Source: CAVLCC01 sp963624975 | GTDB lineage: Bacteria; Actinomycetota; Coriobacteriia; Coriobacteriales; CADBOM01 | Assembly: GCA_963624975.1 (NCBI GenBank) | Contig: CAVFRF010000055.1 | Coordinates: 1-33,056 of the forward strand | Direction: 5' to 3' | Length of the DNA: 33,056 nt | Part shown: positions 1-8,080 of the stretch, one piece after another | How the letters are laid out: the number at the start of each line of letters is the position of its first letter | How positions within the stretch are numbered: position 1 is the first letter of the stretch | Made by a program: the position numbers and the translations under genes | Notes under the pieces: model-generated | Database searches by the model: none | What the model was told of the DNA's origin: nothing | What the model saw: the letters and a program-made list of their open reading frames with translations, nothing else

Positions 1-301
1 GTCGAGCCGCAACAGGTACATGGACGAGGGACAGCACGAGAGGGCGCTTGCGCTCTCGGCATCGATCCGCGAGGCGCAGGAGTCGTTCGCGGCCGGCGAG
101 CGCAGCATCGAGAAGCTGCTTGCGGCTGCACGCGCTCGCCTCGAGGCCAACGACATCGCGATCGACTACGTGGCCATCGTGGACGCGGCCACGCTCGAGC
201 CGCTCGAGACCCTCGAGGGAGTGGCCGGCGCAGACGCGCGCATGATCATGGCGGCCAGGGTAGACGCGGTGCGCCTGATCGATAACGCCTCGCTGGCGTA
301 A
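1..301 (+). CDS. panC: Pantothenate synthetase, C-terminal part (5' end outside window)
   Basis: PanC condenses pantoate with beta-alanine using ATP to make pantothenate in the cytoplasm. Only the last ~98 residues are present; the first whole codon is at position 2. The visible part opens with SSRNRYM, matching the conserved SSRN-x-YL segment of the family, and closes with DYVAIVDAATLEPLE and a terminal RLIDN, the usual PanC C-terminal landmarks. The stop is TAA at 299-301. An internal ATG at position 20 is not a real start, because homology continues upstream to the window edge. The next plus-strand genes are a MATE exporter and coaX, the following enzyme of CoA synthesis; panD is not in the visible segment. 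Assignment rests on motif recognition in a fragment. Confidence 0.88.
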   Translation, partial: SSRNRYMDEGQHERALALSASIREAQESFAAGERSIEKLLAAARARLEANDIAIDYVAIVDAATLEPLETLEGVAGADARMIMAARVDAVRLIDNASLA

Positions 302-309
302 GGCAACCC

Positions 310-339
310 CCTGCTTTCGCAGGCATCGGATTTATCCGA
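310..339. other. Hairpin plus short inverted repeat between panC and the MATE gene
   Basis: Just after panC, CCTGC (310-314) and GCAGG (319-323) can form a small stem with a TTTC loop, followed by the perfect inverted repeat TCGGAT-TT-ATCCGA (326-339). There is no T-tract, so this is a poor intrinsic terminator; the second repeat looks more like a protein-binding palindrome. The function is unknown. Confidence 0.3.
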
Positions 340-394
340 CACACGACAGAGAATACACAAGACGATTAGAACGAGGATAGTGATCTGCTAGCAC

Positions 395-1921
395 ATGACG
401 GATTTTGAGAGCATCGACGAAGAGAACGAATCGGACACGAAAGCCGACACCGGCACCAGCGCAAACGCCGGCAAGCCCAAGAAGGGTTCCGACAGCCAGT
501 TCAACCGGCTCGGAACGGCCAGCATAGGCTCGCTGCTGCGCGAGTTCGCAATCCCCGCCATCGTGAGCATGGTGGTGTCGGGCACCTACAACATCCTCTC
601 GGCGGTGTTCCTCGGCTGGGGCGTGGGCGACCTCGGGCTTGCCGTGGCCACCGTGGCCAACCCCATGATGATCCTCTTCATCTCCATGGCTATGCTCGTG
701 GGCAACGGCGGCAACGCGCTTGCCGCCATCAGGCTTGGCGAGGGCAAGAAGGCCGAGGCCGAGCGCGTGCTGGGCAACACCTTCACGCTCGCGATCATCG
801 GCGCTGCGATCATGGCTGCGCTCGCATGGTTCGCCATCGACCCGGTGCTGGCCATCTCGGGCGCCACCGAGGAAACCTGGGAGATGTCCAAGCTATTCAT
901 CCGCATCCTGGCCAGCGGATGCGTGTTCCAGATCGTGGGCATGGGCCTCAACAACTTCATCCGTTCGGCGGGCGACCCCAATCGCGCGCTGTGGTCGATG
1001 CTCGTGGGCACCGCCACCACGGTGACGCTCTCGGCCATCTTCGTGCTGGGCTTCAGATGGGGAGTGGCAGGCCAGGCTTCGGCCACCATCATCGGCCAGA
1101 GCGTCTCGTGCTTCGTGATCCTCTACTACTTCATCGCCAGCCCCAAGTCGCCCTTCAAGCTGCGTGCGCGCAACATCGCCTTCTGCAACCGCATCCCGCG
1201 CACCGTCATGGCGCTCGGCTCCGCGCCGTTCCTGCTGCAGGTCGCCATGGCCGTGGTGTCCATCATCCTCAACAACCAGGTGGCCACCTACGGCGCGATG
1301 AGCTCGATCGGCGAGACCGGCTCGTTCGCCATGTTCGCGGTGATCCAGCGCGTGGCCATGTTCGTGATGTTCCCCGTCACCGGCATCGCGGTGGCCGCCC
1401 AGCCCCTGCTGGGATACAACTACGGAGCCTCGATTCCGCAGAGGGTCAAGCAGACGCTCACGCTGGAGTTCAAGGCCGGCGTGGTGATCTGCATCGTGAT
1501 GTGGGGGCTCATCGAGCTGTTCGCGCCCACCATCTGCACCTGGTTCGGCGTGTCGGCAGGCGTGCTGGAGTACACGCAGTTCGCGCTGAGACTGCAGACG
1601 ATGTTCATGCCCATCATGACGTTCCAGATCGTGATCGGAAACTACTTCCAGGCCACGGGACGCCCTGTGCGCTCGGCGTTTCTCTCGCTCACGCGGCAGA
1701 TCATCTACCTCATACCGCTCTACGTGTTCATGCCCATGCTGGTGGGCGCGGTATCGCCCGGCTCCGACCAGCTGCTGGGCATTCTGCTCTCGCCGCCCAT
1801 CGCCGACGTGCTCTCGTTCATAACTGCGATAATCTTCACGGCAATCGAGTACCGCAGCCTCAACCGCGCCATCAAGGCCAAGGAAGCGGGCGAAGAGTAC
1901 GTTTGGGGTGCCAATTTCTAG
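395..1921 (+). CDS. MATE-family multidrug/metabolite efflux protein
   Basis: This 508-residue integral membrane protein has the length and layout of a MATE transporter. A hydrophilic N-terminal tail of ~40 residues precedes many hydrophobic segments arranged as two homologous halves, with family-typical stretches such as ANPMMILFIS in the first half and GIAVAAQPLLGYNYGA in the second. MATE proteins export cationic drugs or metabolites by Na+ or H+ antiport; the substrate here cannot be told. The gene sits between panC and coaX, so it may be co-transcribed with CoA genes. The ATG at 395 has no well-placed Shine-Dalgarno sequence (the nearest GAGG is ~17 nt upstream), so the exact start is uncertain; the following ~40 residues are not conserved and offer no check. 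Confidence 0.88.
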   Translation: MTDFESIDEENESDTKADTGTSANAGKPKKGSDSQFNRLGTASIGSLLREFAIPAIVSMVVSGTYNILSAVFLGWGVGDLGLAVATVANPMMILFISMAMLVGNGGNALAAIRLGEGKKAEAERVLGNTFTLAIIGAAIMAALAWFAIDPVLAISGATEETWEMSKLFIRILASGCVFQIVGMGLNNFIRSAGDPNRALWSMLVGTATTVTLSAIFVLGFRWGVAGQASATIIGQSVSCFVILYYFIASPKSPFKLRARNIAFCNRIPRTVMALGSAPFLLQVAMAVVSIILNNQVATYGAMSSIGETGSFAMFAVIQRVAMFVMFPVTGIAVAAQPLLGYNYGASIPQRVKQTLTLEFKAGVVICIVMWGLIELFAPTICTWFGVSAGVLEYTQFALRLQTMFMPIMTFQIVIGNYFQATGRPVRSAFLSLTRQIIYLIPLYVFMPMLVGAVSPGSDQLLGILLSPPIADVLSFITAIIFTAIEYRSLNRAIKAKEAGEEYVWGANF

Positions 1922-1960
1922 AGAACCGCAGGTCATCTGCGCAGATTCGGGGAGGTAGCA

Positions 1961-2722
1961 ATGCTTCTGGCTGTAGACGTGGGCAACACCCACACCGTGG
2001 TGGGCGTGTACGATGGAGCCGACCTGCGCAAGTCGTGGCGGGTCTCCAGCGATAGGAGCTGGACTTCCACGCAGGTGATGATCCAGCTCGACCAGCTCCT
2101 CAAGCTCGACGGCGACGTTGCCGGCCAGATAGGGGAGTCCATCATCTCGAGCGTGGTGCCGTCGCTCTCCCATGCATGGCAGAAGGCCATCTGCGCGGTG
2201 GTGGGCAACCCCGCGCACAACGTGAGCGCCGCCAACGACTACGGCATGAAGGTCGACTACCCCAACCCGCGCGAGATCGGACCCGACCGCATCGCCGATG
2301 CCATCGCCGCCGTGGAGAAGTACGGCGCCCCCACCATCGTGGTGGACCTGGGCACGGCAACCAACATCGAGGTCATCAACAAAACCGGCAGCTTCGTGGG
2401 AGGCGTGATCGCCCCGGGCATCCAGGTGTCGGCCGACGCGCTGTTCAGTTCGGCGGCAAGGCTTGCGCAGGTCGACCTGCGGGCGCCTCTGCATGTGGTG
2501 GGCAAGAACACCATCGAGGCAGTGCAGTCGGGACTCACGTATGGCGAGGTGGCGCGCATCGACGGCCTGGTGGCGATGATCAAGCGCGAGCTTGGCTACG
2601 ATGCCAAGGTGGTGGCCACGGGCGGCTTGCACTCCATGATCGCGCCCATATCCAGCACCATCGACTACCGCGACCCCAACCTCACGCTCGACGGCCTGCG
2701 CATCATCAACGACAGGCTCTAG
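1961..2722 (+). CDS. coaX: Type III pantothenate kinase
   Basis: CoaX phosphorylates pantothenate to 4'-phosphopantothenate, the committed step of CoA synthesis, using ATP and a monovalent cation. The 253-residue protein begins with the ASKHA phosphate-1 motif DVGNTHTVVGVY (residues ~5-16), carries a central GPDRIADAIAA, and has DLGTATNIEV followed by GGVIAPGIQ, the second phosphate-binding and pantothenate-binding regions. Length is normal for the family. A strong GGGGAGG lies at 1949-1955 ahead of the ATG. It follows the MATE gene by 39 bp. With panC upstream it completes a pantothenate-to-phosphopantothenate pair. Confidence 0.93.
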   Translation: MLLAVDVGNTHTVVGVYDGADLRKSWRVSSDRSWTSTQVMIQLDQLLKLDGDVAGQIGESIISSVVPSLSHAWQKAICAVVGNPAHNVSAANDYGMKVDYPNPREIGPDRIADAIAAVEKYGAPTIVVDLGTATNIEVINKTGSFVGGVIAPGIQVSADALFSSAARLAQVDLRAPLHVVGKNTIEAVQSGLTYGEVARIDGLVAMIKRELGYDAKVVATGGLHSMIAPISSTIDYRDPNLTLDGLRIINDRL

Positions 2723-2809
2723 CGTCGCGCGGCTCTCTGCGAACCGTGCGGCACGCCGTGCCGCTAAAAAATCTAAGTGCTCATTTCGCAAATAATCTCA
2801 ATTGCGGTA

Positions 2810-2837
2810 TTGCCATGTGCTCGAAAAGCCATATACT
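2810..2837 (+). promoter_or_regulatory. Sigma-70-type promoter of groESL
   Basis: A -35 TTGCCA (2810-2815) and a -10 TATACT (2832-2837) are separated by 16 bp. The predicted start is near 2844-2846, immediately upstream of the CIRCE operator and ~130 nt before groES. The whole 250-bp gap from coaX to groES is AT-richer than its neighbours and holds no gene. Confidence 0.75.
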
Positions 2838-2846
2838 TCATAACTG

Positions 2847-2873
2847 TTAGCAGTCTCACAGGGTGAGTGCTAA
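2847..2873. promoter_or_regulatory. CIRCE operator (HrcA binding site)
   Basis: TTAGCAGTC (2847-2855), a 9-nt spacer and GAGTGCTAA (2865-2873) reproduce the CIRCE consensus TTAGCACTC-N9-GAGTGCTAA with one mismatch, C to G at position 7 of the left arm. It sits on the predicted transcription start of groESL, where HrcA binding would block initiation; heat stress inactivates HrcA and derepresses the operon. HrcA itself is not in the window. Confidence 0.9.
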
Positions 2874-2972
2874 CAGTGAAAGCACCGAGCTGCTAAAGCT
2901 GGCGGCGCGGTTGCCCAAAGATCGTGAGTCAAGCGTTTTAGGTTGAAGAAGCTTAGTAGGAGGTAATTAGAT

Positions 2973-3263
2973 ATGAATCTGAAGCCACTGGGCGACAGGG
3001 TTATCCTCAAGCAGGCAGAGGCCGAGACTGCAACCAAGTCCGGCATTCTCCTGGCATCCACCGCGCAGGAGAAGCCGCAGCGCGGCATCGTTCTGGCCGT
3101 GGGCGAGGGCAAGCTCGACAACAACGGCAATCTCATCAAGCCGGCTGTCAAAGAGGGCGACAACGTAATCTACAGCAAGTACGGTGGAACCGAGGTCACC
3201 ATCGACGGCGACGAGGTCATGATTCTTCGTGCCGACGACATCTACGCCGTGATCGAGGGCTAG
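2973..3263 (+). CDS. groES: Co-chaperonin GroES (10 kDa)
   Basis: GroES is the heptameric lid of the GroEL folding chamber. The 96-residue protein starts with MNLKPLGDRVILKQ, contains the mobile-loop region ATKSGILLAS (residues ~21-30) that docks on GroEL, and ends with ILRADDIYAVIEG, all typical. AGGAGG at 2958-2963 is well placed for the ATG. It is the first gene of the CIRCE-controlled groESL operon, and groEL follows after 57 bp with its own ribosome-binding site. Confidence 0.97.
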   Translation: MNLKPLGDRVILKQAEAETATKSGILLASTAQEKPQRGIVLAVGEGKLDNNGNLIKPAVKEGDNVIYSKYGGTEVTIDGDEVMILRADDIYAVIEG

Positions 3264-3320
3264 ACAGCTCCGAGGCACAGTCTTTTTAGATAGATACATT
3301 TCCAGAGAGGAAGCAATTAA

Positions 3321-4958
<1,638 letters not shown>

Positions 4959-5008
4959 CCCCTGCAGGCTCCAAGCCCGCCGAATCGCTAGCTAGATAGC
5001 GCAAGCAA

Positions 5009-5040
5009 AAGGCCCCGCAAGCTTCAAGCTGCGGGGCCTT
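5009..5040. terminator. Bidirectional intrinsic terminator between groEL and tRNA-Ser
   Basis: AAGGCCCCGC (5009-5018) pairs perfectly with GCGGGGCCTT (5031-5040), and the inner AGC/GCT can extend the stem. Read on the minus strand the stem is followed by TTTT, so it is a better terminator for the convergent tRNA-Ser; on the plus strand only two T residues follow, so groEL termination is weaker. Confidence 0.7.
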
Positions 5041-5055
5041 CTCGTGTGTGCAAAC

Positions 5056-5147
5056 TGGCGGAGGAGGAGGGATTCGAACCCTCGGAACGGAATCAGCCGC
5101 TCAACGGTTTTCAAGACCGTCGCAATCAACCACTCTGCCACCCCTCC
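5056..5147 (-). tRNA. tRNA-Ser(UGA)
   Basis: On the minus strand a class II tRNA of 92 nt can be folded: acceptor GGAGGGG (5141-5147) pairs with CTCCTCC (5060-5066) with one G-U; the discriminator is G and a CCA tail is encoded (5056-5058). The anticodon loop CTTGAAA gives anticodon TGA (complement at 5111-5113), reading UCA and wobble serine codons. A long variable arm and the T-loop GGTTCGAATCC are present, as expected for tRNA-Ser. It reads toward groEL and is bounded by hairpins on both sides. Confidence 0.96.
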
Positions 5148-5174
5148 GGGCGCATTGGTAAAAGATACTACTAG

Positions 5175-5218
5175 AAAAACCGGGGCTGGGCAACTCGCTT
5201 CGAATTGCCCAGCCCCGG
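5175..5218 (-). terminator. Intrinsic terminator downstream of the DUF2284 gene
   Basis: On the minus strand a perfect 14-bp stem (arms 5205-5218 and 5180-5193) with an 11-nt loop is followed by TTTTT (complement of 5175-5179). It lies 25 bp after the DUF2284 stop and closes the minus-strand reactivase-DUF2284 unit before the tRNA-Ser gene. Confidence 0.88.
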
Positions 5219-5243
5219 CTCTCATTTCGTTTCTAAGGCCGTT

Positions 5244-5789
5244 CTAGAACAGCACGCAGCTCACATAGGCCACATGGTCGGAACCATGGTTATAGGGGAT
5301 GTCGGCGGCTACGCAGACCTTGCTCACCACCAGCCCCGCGGCCTCCATGGCCACGAACTGCTTCTCGGGGAAGTTGCAGGGGTCGTCGGGATACGCGCAC
5401 TCTTCGCAGATGGTGCAGGGACCCGCTGCGAGGAAGAGGCAGTTCGGAATGATCTCGCGAACCTCGTCGGCGAAGGGGAGCATGCGCTCATTGTGGTCGT
5501 CGTTGGTGTCCATCATGGTGTCGATGTCGAAGTCGTCCTCAAGCTCGGCCACCGTCTCGAAAACCACGCAGTCCTTGTACTGGGCGATGCGCTCGCCCCA
5601 CTCGTCAACCGAGCCGCATGCTGGCGGGCACGACCAGTTCCTGTCGTAGCTATGACAGGTGTTGGCCGCGCACATGGCCCTCACTTCCTCGGTGACCTTG
5701 AGATTGGCCGCCTCGGTGTATCCCACGCAGTTGTAGCCGTGCTCTTCGGCCATCTTCTCGATCTTTTCCACAAGCTCGGGATTGTTCAT
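5244..5789 (-). CDS. DUF2284 cysteine-rich predicted metal-binding protein
   Basis: The 181-residue protein matches the DUF2284 pattern: an N-terminal cysteine group C40, C45, then WSCPPACG with C54 and C58, and a second group C125-x2-C128-x2-C131-x6-C138 followed by Pro/Glu-rich sequence. The second group resembles an Fe-S or zinc ligand set. No enzymatic activity is established for the family; from general knowledge it is often encoded near corrinoid methyltransferase and other anaerobic genes. GAGGAG lies 6 nt before the ATG. It is downstream of and co-directional with the RACE corrinoid reactivase, separated only by a repeat insertion, so a role in redox or metal handling for the corrinoid system is a reasonable inference, not a demonstrated function. 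Confidence 0.82.
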   Translation of the reverse strand: MNNPELVEKIEKMAEEHGYNCVGYTEAANLKVTEEVRAMCAANTCHSYDRNWSCPPACGSVDEWGERIAQYKDCVVFETVAELEDDFDIDTMMDTNDDHNERMLPFADEVREIIPNCLFLAAGPCTICEECAYPDDPCNFPEKQFVAMEAAGLVVSKVCVAADIPYNHGSDHVAYVSCVLF

Positions 5790-5822
5790 GCTCTCCTCGT
5801 CCTCTCCTCGTTACACTCCCGG

Positions 5823-5907
5823 GGTGCCACCGCGGGGTATATCGTACCGGCTCAGGCTTCGCTAACGCTGCAGAAGTCGCCTGTCCGACACACCCCGCAC
5901 TGGCACC
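5823..5907. repeat. 85-bp hairpin repeat unit, copy 1
   Basis: The outer arms at 5823-5838 and 5892-5907 are complementary at 14 of 16 positions. An inner stem CAGGCTTC (~5853-5860) pairs with GAAG...CCTG (~5873-5884) with a 3-nt bulge. The unit is 94% identical (80/85) to the second copy exactly 100 bp downstream. Chance open frames run through it, but none has a ribosome-binding site. Confidence 0.88.
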
Positions 5908-5922
5908 TTGCGACTCAACTCG

Positions 5923-6007
5923 GGTGCCATCGCGGGGTATATCGTACAGGCTCAGGCTTCGCTTACGCTGCAGAAGTCGCCTGTCCGACACACCCCACGC
6001 TGGCACC
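5923..6007. repeat. 85-bp hairpin repeat unit, copy 2
   Basis: Second copy of the unit at 5823-5907, with five substitutions. Outer arms at 5923-5938 and 5992-6007 match at 14 of 16 positions, with the mismatches falling at partly different places than in copy 1, so the hairpin is retained while the sequence drifts. The copies are separated by 15 bp. Confidence 0.88.
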
Positions 6008-6028
6008 CGGCGAGTCTATATCCCCTCG

Positions 6029-7558
6029 TTACACGTCCATCTCGTCTTCGAACATCATCTGGTCCACGTAGTGCTCGTTGAACTTCGCGGAGGTCGAAAG
6101 CTCCAGATACTCGCACAGGTCGGTGACCTTGGCCAGCTCGTCGCGGGCTTCCTGCGAGATGAGCACCGCGGAGGCACCCTCGCCTGCGGAGTTGCCCACT
6201 GCGCGCGCCTTGGGCAGCAGCTCCTTGGGGTACAGGCCGATCCTCACGGCGTTGCGCACGTTGATGTGGAATCCGAAGCCGCCTGCCACCAGCAGCTCGT
6301 CCACGTCGTCGACGGTGATTCCGTAGGTGTCGAGCAGCGTGTAGATGCCGGCGCACACGGCTCCCTTGGCCAGCTGGATGTTGCGCACGTCCTTCTGCGT
6401 CACATAGACGTTGTCCTCGCGCGACAGGAAGATCGCGTTCTGGTCGTCCACCTCGCCGATCAGGCTTGCGGCCCAGCCGTCTACCTCGTCCTCGTCCTGG
6501 ATGCGGCCCGTCTCGTCGATAAGGCCCAGGTCCAGGCCGATCGCCAGCGTGTCGATGAGGCCGGTTCCACAGATGCCCACCGGATTCACGCCCGCGATGA
6601 TGTCGAGCACGAGATGGTCGTCCTCGACCTTCACCTTGGAAATGCCGCCCGGTGCAGCCGGCATGCCGCACTCGATGTTGGCGCCCTCGAACGCAGGACC
6701 CGCTGCGGTTGCGCAGGCAATCATGCGGTCCTTGCCGCCCACGATCATCTCGCCGTTGGTTCCCACGTCCACGAACACGCAGGGCTTGTCCTTGCGCGCC
6801 AGGCCCACGGCCACGGCACCGGAGGTGATGTCGCCTCCAACGTAGCCGGCCACGCACGGCATCATATATATGTTGTTGCAGAGCTTGTCGATCTTGTGCT
6901 TGTCGCCAAAGAGCGTGAGCGGGGTGAACGGGTTCACGCCGATGCTGTCGGGGGAGAGGCCCACCGCTATGTGCTGCATCACCGTGTTGCCGGCCAGAAC
7001 GCCCTTGGCAGGAGCCTTGAACTCGATGCCTGCATGAGCATAGGCCTCGTTCATGAGCTTCACCAGGCCGGAGTCGATGACCTCCTGCATGGCTTCGAGC
7101 TTTCCGTCCATGGATGCGTCGATGCGGCTGATCACGTCGGAGCCGAACACGATCTGCGGGTTCGGGCAGCTCGCGCTGGCAAGGCGCTTGCCGGTTTCCA
7201 GATCGTGCAGATGGCACACGACGGTGGTGGTTCCAACGTCGATTGCCAGCCCGTACTCTCCCGCAGCACCTTTGTCTACCTCATAAGGAGTCGAGAAACC
7301 ATCGTCGGTGATGGCCATCACGCTGTCGTCCTTGTCGAGGATGATCTTCATGCCGTCGGAAACCTTGGACTGGCATGCCAGATGGTACTCGAGGCCTTCC
7401 TCGTTTCGAAGCAGCACCCTGCACTTGCCGCATTTTCCGTTGCCTCCGCAGGGGGCCAGAAAGTTGATTCCCTGCTCTTGCAGCAGGTCAAGCACCGTTT
7501 TTTCGCCTTCGCTCTCGGCAAAGCTGGTACCCGAGCCGGTAACGATCTCTACCTTCAT
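6029..7558 (-). CDS. RACE-type ATP-dependent corrinoid reactivating protein
   Basis: Reductive activators of corrinoid enzymes return accidentally oxidised cob(II)alamin on corrinoid proteins to cob(I)alamin, coupling ATP hydrolysis to electron transfer from an Fe-S cluster. From the ATG at 7556-7558 the protein is 509 residues. An N-terminal plant-type [2Fe-2S] ferredoxin domain has C37-x5-C43-x2-C46-x15-C62. A linker leads to an ASKHA-type ATPase (DUF4445) with phosphate-1 motif AIDVGTTTVV (~105-114), a second phosphate motif FVDVGTNGEM, GICGTGLID and the adenosine motif LLVAGGFGF near the C-terminus. This start is chosen because GGAGG sits just upstream; a GTG at 7639 gives a longer frame but has no ribosome-binding site and no conserved sequence. 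The likely partner, a corrinoid protein, is encoded divergently. Confidence 0.92.
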   Translation of the reverse strand: MKVEIVTGSGTSFAESEGEKTVLDLLQEQGINFLAPCGGNGKCGKCRVLLRNEEGLEYHLACQSKVSDGMKIILDKDDSVMAITDDGFSTPYEVDKGAAGEYGLAIDVGTTTVVCHLHDLETGKRLASASCPNPQIVFGSDVISRIDASMDGKLEAMQEVIDSGLVKLMNEAYAHAGIEFKAPAKGVLAGNTVMQHIAVGLSPDSIGVNPFTPLTLFGDKHKIDKLCNNIYMMPCVAGYVGGDITSGAVAVGLARKDKPCVFVDVGTNGEMIVGGKDRMIACATAAGPAFEGANIECGMPAAPGGISKVKVEDDHLVLDIIAGVNPVGICGTGLIDTLAIGLDLGLIDETGRIQDEDEVDGWAASLIGEVDDQNAIFLSREDNVYVTQKDVRNIQLAKGAVCAGIYTLLDTYGITVDDVDELLVAGGFGFHINVRNAVRIGLYPKELLPKARAVGNSAGEGASAVLISQEARDELAKVTDLCEYLELSTSAKFNEHYVDQMMFEDEMDV

Positions 7559-7678
7559 ATCCGCCTCCAAATTCTTCAGTCCTGTTTGCGTCGTGCACTG
7601 CACCCTGGCATCTTCGCCGCAGGGGCGCGTTTTTCCCACGTCAACATTTTAGGCTTAAGTGGTGCCTCCGCCAAAGCA

Positions 7679-7706
7679 GATATAACAATTTATAGCGATT
7701 CGTCAA
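7679..7706 (-). promoter_or_regulatory. Promoter of the reactivase-DUF2284 unit
   Basis: On the minus strand, -35 TTGACG (complement of 7701-7706) and -10 TATATC (complement of 7679-7684) lie 16 bp apart, predicting a start near 7672 and a leader of ~115 nt. The -35 is nearly consensus. This promoter is back to back with the corrinoid-protein promoter ~270 bp away; the stretch 7707-7956 between them is AT-rich and shows no convincing gene. Confidence 0.65.
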
Positions 7707-7956
7707 AAAGTCCCAAATGCCAAACAGGGGAGCAGGTTTCCAAGTTCACGAACTCCAATTTGTTCACAGAGTATAAACATGCCGTATTTAGTGGGAATTC
7801 GAGGTCTACGGCACCAAATGTTGACCCTCAAATGCTTCCGAAAGCAGCCCGGGGTACGGAAAACATCATGATTTTCGACCAGTTCGCGCACCAGAATTTC
7901 ATACTCTTCATACGACAAATCTTGAAAAATAACCTGTTTTAGTCTCAAAATTCCGG

Positions 7957-7965
7957 TGCTATAAT
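7957..7965 (+). promoter_or_regulatory. Extended -10 promoter of the corrinoid-protein gene
   Basis: TG-C-TATAAT at 7957-7965 is a perfect extended -10 element, predicting a start near 7972 and a leader of ~109 nt. The -35 region at the right spacing (7937-7942, TTTTAG) is poor, which is acceptable for an extended -10 promoter. Confidence 0.75.
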
Positions 7966-7971
7966 GGCAAC

Positions 7972-8080
7972 CGTTCGAAGGGCTTGGAAGGCAATCGGAT
8001 AAGCGCCGGGTCCCGAGAGCGACTGTGGAAGGTTCGTTGGAAAAGGCTGCAAAGGGCAGCCGAACGAAAGGGGTTTCGAA
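7972..8080 (+). promoter_or_regulatory. Structured 5' leader of the corrinoid-protein gene (candidate cis-regulatory RNA)
   Basis: The leader can fold into a closed multi-branch structure. CGTTCG (7972-7977) is the exact complement of CGAACG (8061-8066), enclosing a hairpin GGCTGC-AAAGG-GCAGCC (8045-8061; its last base is shared with the long-range helix, so one pair must yield) and a GC-rich hairpin around 7993-8010. TTCGAA occurs at 7974-7979 and again at 8075-8080 directly before the start codon, offering an alternative pairing near the ribosome-binding site AAAGGGG (8067-8073). I do not see the conserved boxes of cobalamin, SAM or THF riboswitches. Regulation by a ligand or protein is speculation. 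Confidence 0.4.

Larger units (their letters stand above)
5806..6034. mobile_element. Candidate MITE-like insertion flanked by 11-bp direct repeats
   Basis: The 11-mer CCTCGTTACAC occurs at 5806-5816 and again at 6024-6034, exactly bracketing a block with two tandem 85-bp hairpin units. The right copy includes the stop codon of the reactivase gene. Removing one 11-mer and the 207 bp between leaves only ~21 bp between the reactivase stop and the DUF2284 start, the spacing expected of an operon. No transposase is encoded, so if mobile it must be moved in trans. Read as an insertion with target-site duplication this is inference; the repeats themselves are plain in the sequence. Confidence 0.5.

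Noticed and set aside
893..2791. Long minus-strand open frame (632 codons) opposite the MATE gene and coaX
   Set aside because: Its translation is a His/Arg/Asp-rich low-complexity product, typical of the antisense frame of high-GC genes, and two well-supported genes occupy the other strand.
5823..6007. Short CRISPR array
   Set aside because: There are only two copies, the repeat is 85 bp with a 15-bp spacer, and no cas genes are nearby; the units are hairpin elements.
5924..7942. Plus-strand open frame of 672 codons across repeat copy 2 and the reactivase gene
   Set aside because: It begins inside a repeat, runs antisense to a protein with clear Fe-S and ATPase motifs, and is His/Ala/Val-rich.
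7972..8080. Cobalamin riboswitch ahead of the corrinoid gene
   Set aside because: Context invites it, but the conserved B12-box and the receptor core are not found, and the leader is shorter than usual; kept only as an unidentified structured leader.
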